From assembly GCA_015680685.1 (NCBI GenBank), contig MNCI01000556.1, forward strand, positions 339,118-403,117: DNA of 64,000 bases. Direction: 5' to 3'. Positions 60,172-64,000 of the stretch are shown here, in pieces (the stretch's first letter is position 1; every line of letters starts with the position of its first letter). The notes under the pieces were generated by a model that saw nothing but the letters and a program-made list of their open reading frames with translations, ran no database searches and had not been told where the DNA came from. Position numbers and translations under genes: made by a program. This DNA comes from Gnetum montanum. Its lineage: Eukaryota; Streptophyta; Gnetopsida; Gnetales; Gnetaceae.

Positions 60172-60592
60172 AGATCATGGGTTGTGCAAAGTTTAGCATT
60201 GCCTGTATGCAACCGGTATGCACAAGACATTAACATACAAAAGTTCCTGTATGTAGTAGCCACAGAAAAAGAAGACACCCAATGGTTGATAGCTGATCAA
60301 GAGAGCAACTCACTAACGTGCAGGGAACTAATTCAGGGAATAAATTGTGCTTATATTGAAAGCATAGATGCACTAGAGCAAGTCCATTGCCAACTTCCAA
60401 ACATTAACCTTGAAAACATCAACTAGGGGAAGTTGGAAATTTCTAAAAAATTCAAACAAGATCTTTAATAAGAGATTGTTAGTCAATGTGCAACACACCA
60501 AACCTTTCCATGAATTTAGAACAGTCAGTGCACACAATACCTCTAAGAAGGGATGACCATGCTCAGTATTTTAGATCTCCTCCTTCCAATTG
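60172..60592 (+). pseudogene. Element G: pol remnant fused across a large deletion
   Basis: After the protease the linker continues (FLYVVATEKEDTQWLIAD at about 60245, homologous to VAATNQEG in C) up to about 60425. The next readable text, VNVQHTKPFHEF-like and then the integrase C-terminal end, begins near 60480. RT, RNase H and integrase catalytic regions, roughly 3 kb in C, are gone. Confidence 0.78.
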
Positions 60593-60606
60593 AGTCATGG
60601 GGGAGA
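60593..60606 (+). other. Element G: internal purine-rich box after integrase
   Basis: AGTCATGGGGGAGA is preceded by gatctcctccttcca. It matches F base for base. Confidence 0.72.
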
Positions 60607-61870
60607 CGGCCAGCCCTGCTAACTATTTAAAGCCCTCCATTCCTTTCTAAGTTTTTATTTTACACATTTTTGTTTTACAAATTTCTTTAACTTTTCTTGT
60701 TTTTTTTTTGCAACATCGTTGATGCTTTTTCATTTTTTTATGTGATTGTTTGTTTTTTTTATTTTTATTTTTTGTTTTTGTTCTTGTTTTGTCTTTTTTT
60801 GTTGTTTTTGTTTTGTTAGATTCATCACCTAATAAGTGCTCATAATGGGGGTATGAACTGTATTCTATTGATTGCTAATGTTTAGTTTTTACCTTTAAAA
60901 TATAATGTTGATACTAAGGTATGGTTCTTTTGATATAACAGGCAATGAATCCACGTCATCCATACATCCATGAATTTCTATGGTCTCTCTTGGCTTGGAA
61001 CTATACAGTCCCTTTCTTTAATAATAAAACTATTAACAAATTGGTGATTGGGCATTTCTCAAACTAAAGAAGGACTTAAGGACTGAAAAGGGTGTGACTT
61101 TAAGGGGATTTGATGCATTTGTGCTAGCTATTCTCTTAGGTGCTTGGATGTTTTCTTCTTGAGTTTTCCTTACCATTCTAACATTGCTCCATTTTCAGGA
61201 AGCTGAGCCAATAAAAATAAGTCTTTGCATGGTGTGGTTCTCACGAAAAAAATAAAAATAAAAAATAGTGAGAATTCAAAGCACATCCCTTAGACAAAAT
61301 AATCATCTGGGCTACAAGCACTGGTTATGGAACTAAATGAACATGTTCCCTCTAACTAAGGCCCTCTCTCGCTTCCTACTTTTTGCTTTCTCATTTCCTC
61401 TGAATGGTGGTGACTCTTTGGCGGAAGCATTCTTGTTACTTCAAGTGGATGGATTGTCCAAGTGTATTAATGCAAAGTCACTGGATGTGGATTGTTTGAG
61501 GCTAGATTTGGCATGAGATCTACTCAGTCACATTAATCATAAATACACAAGGGACTATACACCACCTTGTTCTTGGGACTCCATTCCATTCTCTTCTCCT
61601 CATCATTCTTTCTCCATTTTCCACCTCATTGCCAATTGTATCAGTAGTCTATATTTTGGTTGATGCATTGTTTTCTCTTTGGTGAATTCTTGGGGTTAAG
61701 TCATTAACTCTTGCTCCCAAATGACATTTCCAGAACCTACAGACTCTTTAAATGTGGGTTTTTCAGGGCATAAAGGGCATGATCCTGCTTTGGGGAGGAC
61801 CCACTGGCATTCCTATTTGGTGCATCAGTTAACTTCTTTCCCTTAAACATTCCCGCAATCAACATTTGTT
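60607..61870 (+). other. Element G: integrase-ORF3 spacer
   Basis: It has a T-rich tract (60640-60820) and then conserved blocks: 'gaatccacgtcatccatac' (60948), 'gggtgtgactttaaggggat' (61090), 'ctttgcatggtgtggttctca' (61223), 'caagcactggttatggaact' (61315) and 'tttggggaggacccactgg' (61791). A clear U3-like array, as in B, E and F, is not visible here. Confidence 0.6.
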
Positions 61871-62115
61871 TTGTTCAATCCCATCTCTGACATCTATTTT
61901 ATTGGCGTTGCCATTGTTTCTTTTTCTTCATCTTTCTTATTCCTTATCTTTTTCCATTTTATCGCTACTGGAGGATCGCTCTTAGTCATGGGGGCCCTGG
62001 TCCAATTTTTTCAATTTTTCCTAACCCCTACACCTTGGGTAGTCACCAGTGTTATATCTATAGAATCCGTATTGGCCATATCACAACTTAGCCAATGGAC
62101 CTTACATCGAGGCAA
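61871..62115 (+). CDS. Element G: possible leader exon of ORF3 with a hydrophobic N-terminus
   Basis: An open frame from the ATG at 61871 has a strongly hydrophobic stretch (VAIVSFSSSFLFLIFF) and then ATGGSLLVMGALVQFF. The LLVMG part is conserved in F and, weakly, in E. It reaches HRGK at 62113-62115, where AAG|GTATCA makes a plausible donor. Spliced to the ATG of ORF3 at 62177 the frame is kept (phase 0). Alternatively the conserved region is only a leader and translation starts at 62177. Confidence 0.4.
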
Positions 62116-62176
62116 GGTATCAACTGTATTGTGATTTACTTATCCTTTCTCATATGTGATTGTGTTGTGTGTGTAG
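62116..62176 (+). other. Element G: candidate 61-bp intron before ORF3
   Basis: It starts GTATCA and ends with a pyrimidine/GT-rich run and GTGTGTAG directly at ATG 62177. In B, ORF3 also starts right after ..TTGCAG. In F and E an AAG|GTATC-like site lies at a similar distance. Such a short intron is possible in plants but near the lower limit. Confidence 0.4.
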
Positions 62177-62320
62177 ATGACAATCATACAACAATGGACT
62201 GGATCTAGAGGAAACACTCAGGATGGATTGGTGCTAGAACAGTTGTGCAAAGAACAAGATTGATGGTGCAGTTATGGATGGACAATGGAAGGTGCAATCT
62301 TGGCATTGGCAGCAACACAT
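62177..62320 (+). pseudogene. Element G: start of ORF3, most of the gene deleted
   Basis: The ATG at 62177 begins a short Gln/Gly-rich segment (QQWTGSRGN), like the ORF3 starts of B and F, and meets a stop after about 29 codons. The homology then ends, and the 3' untranslated block (from about 62340) follows. About 2.7 kb present in B and F is missing. Confidence 0.6.
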
Positions 62321-62535
62321 CTTCTCCTTTTCTCTCTTCTCTCTCAGCTACCAAATAAGGCTAGATGTCAATTGTGTATAATTTTCACTCTTGTAGTCAT
62401 GAACACTAATGTTGTCATGTATTGTAATGTTGATCCATTCACACATCATCCCATTCACCATTAGTTGTCATTCAAGTCAATAATCCCATACCTTTCCAAT
62501 ATTTTGTAAGGAACTTGAGGACTAGTTTTCATTCA

Positions 62536-62547
62536 GTCATGGGGGTA
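62536..62547 (+). other. Polypurine tract of element G
   Basis: gtcatgggggta directly precedes the 3' LTR. It is preserved without change relative to the family consensus. Confidence 0.85.
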
Positions 62548-63334
62548 TGATGAGCTACGATATTGCGTATGTGATATCGCATCCACCACGCGATATCGCG
62601 TCTTGCCTAATCTTCTATAAATAAGAGGCGGTACCCTTAGTTCCAGGGGAGTTAGACTTAGACCCTTAGACAGATTCTTGTAGTTTAGTCATTCCAGAGT
62701 TAGAATTATTTTTGTGTTCCCGTAGTAGGAGTCATAGAGTGAACAGATCTTTATTCGAACAATTTATACTTGAGCACAATTTTTTGTATGGCAATAAAGA
62801 TGAACTTTATGATAAACCTTGTAGCATATAGAATAGATTAATTAGTGGTAATTATTATTTAATGCTTTCCTAGTTAATTAATATCTCTCTCAACCTTCAA
62901 CCCTCTTAGGTAAATACACTTAGTACGACTGCTTTGAGCATGCGTGTAGCACTTGATAACCTAGTAATGATTAGTGTTTGGTAATCCCAGCAGCGTTGCA
63001 CTAGTTCAGGATGTGTACAGTAAGTGGGAATGGATACTGGTGTTAGGAACATTTAGAAACTAGTTAATGAATAGTTAATCATCCACTTAGTTCTCTCTCC
63101 CTCTCCTTTATTAGCATAAGACATAAAAAATATAAAAGCGACAAAAATCATATACCTCAAGCTTACTTAACCATACAACCGTGACAATACAAGTAATTTT
63201 GGGAAGACAATGATTGATTAACCCTGAGTGTTCCATTAAGGCGCGTAAGCACTTAGTCCTTGGAGTTCGACCAGATCGTGCATGAAATGCTCGTATTAGT
63301 ATGGTTGAGTATAGGGGTACCTCGCCACTCATCA
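62548..63334 (+). repeat. 3' LTR of element G (787 bp)
   Basis: It starts TGATGAGC and ends CCACTCATCA. It aligns with the 5' LTR outside the gap, with differences mainly C/T and G/A. It contains the full U5 text across the region that is unresolved at 56774-56888. Confidence 0.92.
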
Positions 63335-63339
63335 CCTAT
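63335..63339 (+). repeat. Right TSD of element G (CCTAT)
   Basis: It is an exact copy of 56119-56123. The LTR of element H resumes after it. Confidence 0.93.
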
Positions 63340-63634
63340 AACTCGACTAGAAGGATGGGTCAATCCCCTTCTTGTTCTGCTTCACTCAGCTCCTATTACT
63401 CACCTCTCCAGGCTCCGCAACTCCATGCTAGCATGACCTCTAACCCCCAGTATAAATTCCTTAGGTCAAACCCTCAAAAATTACCTCAAGAGACACATTC
63501 ATTATTACAACATGCCCTTTCAAGTCTTAATCACAACTACCCTTTCAGGTCTTGTTAAGATGACAATAACACTTATTATGAAGAGATACCATCTTCATTA
63601 GACAACCGCATCATTTGGGAATGGGGATGTGACA

Positions 63635-63650
63635 ATCTACCCCCCTTAGG
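63635..63650 (-). other. Polypurine tract of element H
   Basis: On the minus strand ctaaggggggtagat lies next to the LTR start TGTCACATCC. This places the internal region of H to the right. Confidence 0.7.
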
Positions 63651-64000
63651 TTTCATTCATCCTTGAATGAATCAATGTTCTCTATCTTCTTCTAGCTCCT
63701 TTTTTTTCTTTCATGATCTTGTGCTCTAATAATTTGATTTCTCCTTTGATCTGGAAGTTATTTCTTGCTTATTATACAAATATGATATATGTGAGAAAAA
63801 TTATATGGAAAATTAAATATTACTTTCATGATACTTACTTCATTTTCCAAGATAATGATAAGAAGTGAATTAAAGATCTACCAAGTACCAATCACTAGTT
63901 CTAACTAGGGTCACACAATGTGCAACTCATATATGGTTATCCAAGTGAAGGCAAGGCAAATTCTTTATTCCCAACTTGCATTTCCTTAGATATTTTATTA
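63651..64000 (-). other. Element H: 3' untranslated internal region, window end
   Basis: It is AT-rich, with no reading frame recognised on either strand. It probably lies between the pol stop and the PPT of H. Confidence 0.4.

Larger units (their letters stand above)
56124..63334 (+). mobile_element. Element G: internally deleted Athila-like element nested in LTR H
   Basis: It has both LTRs, a tRNA-Asp PBS, gag, protease, spacer, the first part of ORF3, PPT and an exact 5-bp TSD. RT, RNase H and nearly all of integrase are missing: the frame after the protease jumps at about 60425-60475 into the final integrase codons. ORF3 is reduced to its first ~45 codons. Cis signals are all kept, so it could once have moved only with help in trans. 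The LTRs are close in sequence, so it is one of the youngest insertions here. Confidence 0.92.
55846..63634 (-). mobile_element. Element H: 3' LTR of a minus-strand Ty3/gypsy element, split by G
   Basis: On the plus strand the ends are TGTGACATCCC (55846) and GGGGATGTGACA (63634). Removing G and one TSD copy leaves an LTR of about 573 bp. To its right, 'atctacccccctta' is the complement of a purine tract taaggggggtagat next to TGTCACATCC, as at a 3' LTR. LTRs opening TGT(C/A)ACA(T/C)CC are typical of plant chromoviruses such as the Tekay/Del group, so this is a different lineage. The internal region lies beyond the window. Confidence 0.75.

Overview
This window is heterochromatin-like intergenic DNA from a land plant with a large, AT-rich, repeat-packed genome. 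The evidence is wall-to-wall decayed Ty3/gypsy LTR retrotransposons with plant-type tRNA-Asp primer-binding sites, plus C-to-T/G-to-A decay that mostly turns Gln codons into stops. The species cannot be named from the sequence. A gymnosperm or another giant-genome plant is only a guess. I see no intact host gene, no rRNA or tRNA gene and no CRISPR array. One antisense, apparently spliced reading frame near 6.7-7.1 kb is the only candidate for something that is not an ordinary retroelement gene.

All the main elements belong to one group. They are Athila-like in primer choice, protease-RT style and lack of a chromodomain. The gene order is LTR, tRNA-Asp PBS, gag, protease, RT-RNase H, integrase, a roughly 2 kb spacer, a large third ORF (ORF3, mostly coiled coil), polypurine tract (PPT), LTR. 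I call the copies A, B, C, E, F and G.

Layout: 1-2000 is the 3' end of A (ORF3 tail and 3' LTR). 2490-6081 is a gag-protease remnant (D) of a different lineage. 6695-7115 is the antisense spliced frame (X). 7116-45054 is one minus-strand element E, split by element B (11295-36172). B has three LTRs and is itself split inside gag by element C (14694-25282). Target-site duplications (TSDs) support B-in-E (AGTAG/AGTGG) and C-in-B (CTTGA, exact). 45055-47244 is unassigned DNA with a possible antisense PBS and a tandem repeat. 47245-55845 is the 3' part of F, ending in three head-to-tail LTRs. F is interrupted by the LTR of a minus-strand element of another lineage (H, 55846-63634). That LTR was in turn hit by G (56124-63334, TSD CCTAT, exact), which has lost RT through integrase.

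The most interesting pattern is around ORF3. Wherever the upstream spacer is intact in B, E and F it carries a short motif array plus TATA box that echoes the U3 of that same family's own LTR. Just before ORF3, in F and G and in decayed form in E, there is a conserved leader peptide. In G it is followed by what looks like a 61-bp phase-0 intron ending directly at the ORF3 ATG. A purine-rich box nearly identical to the 3' PPT sits at the end of integrase in all five copies where that point is present. Together these suggest that ORF3 is a separate transcription unit with its own internal promoter, loosely like the internal promoter of foamy viruses. This is inference and needs transcript data.
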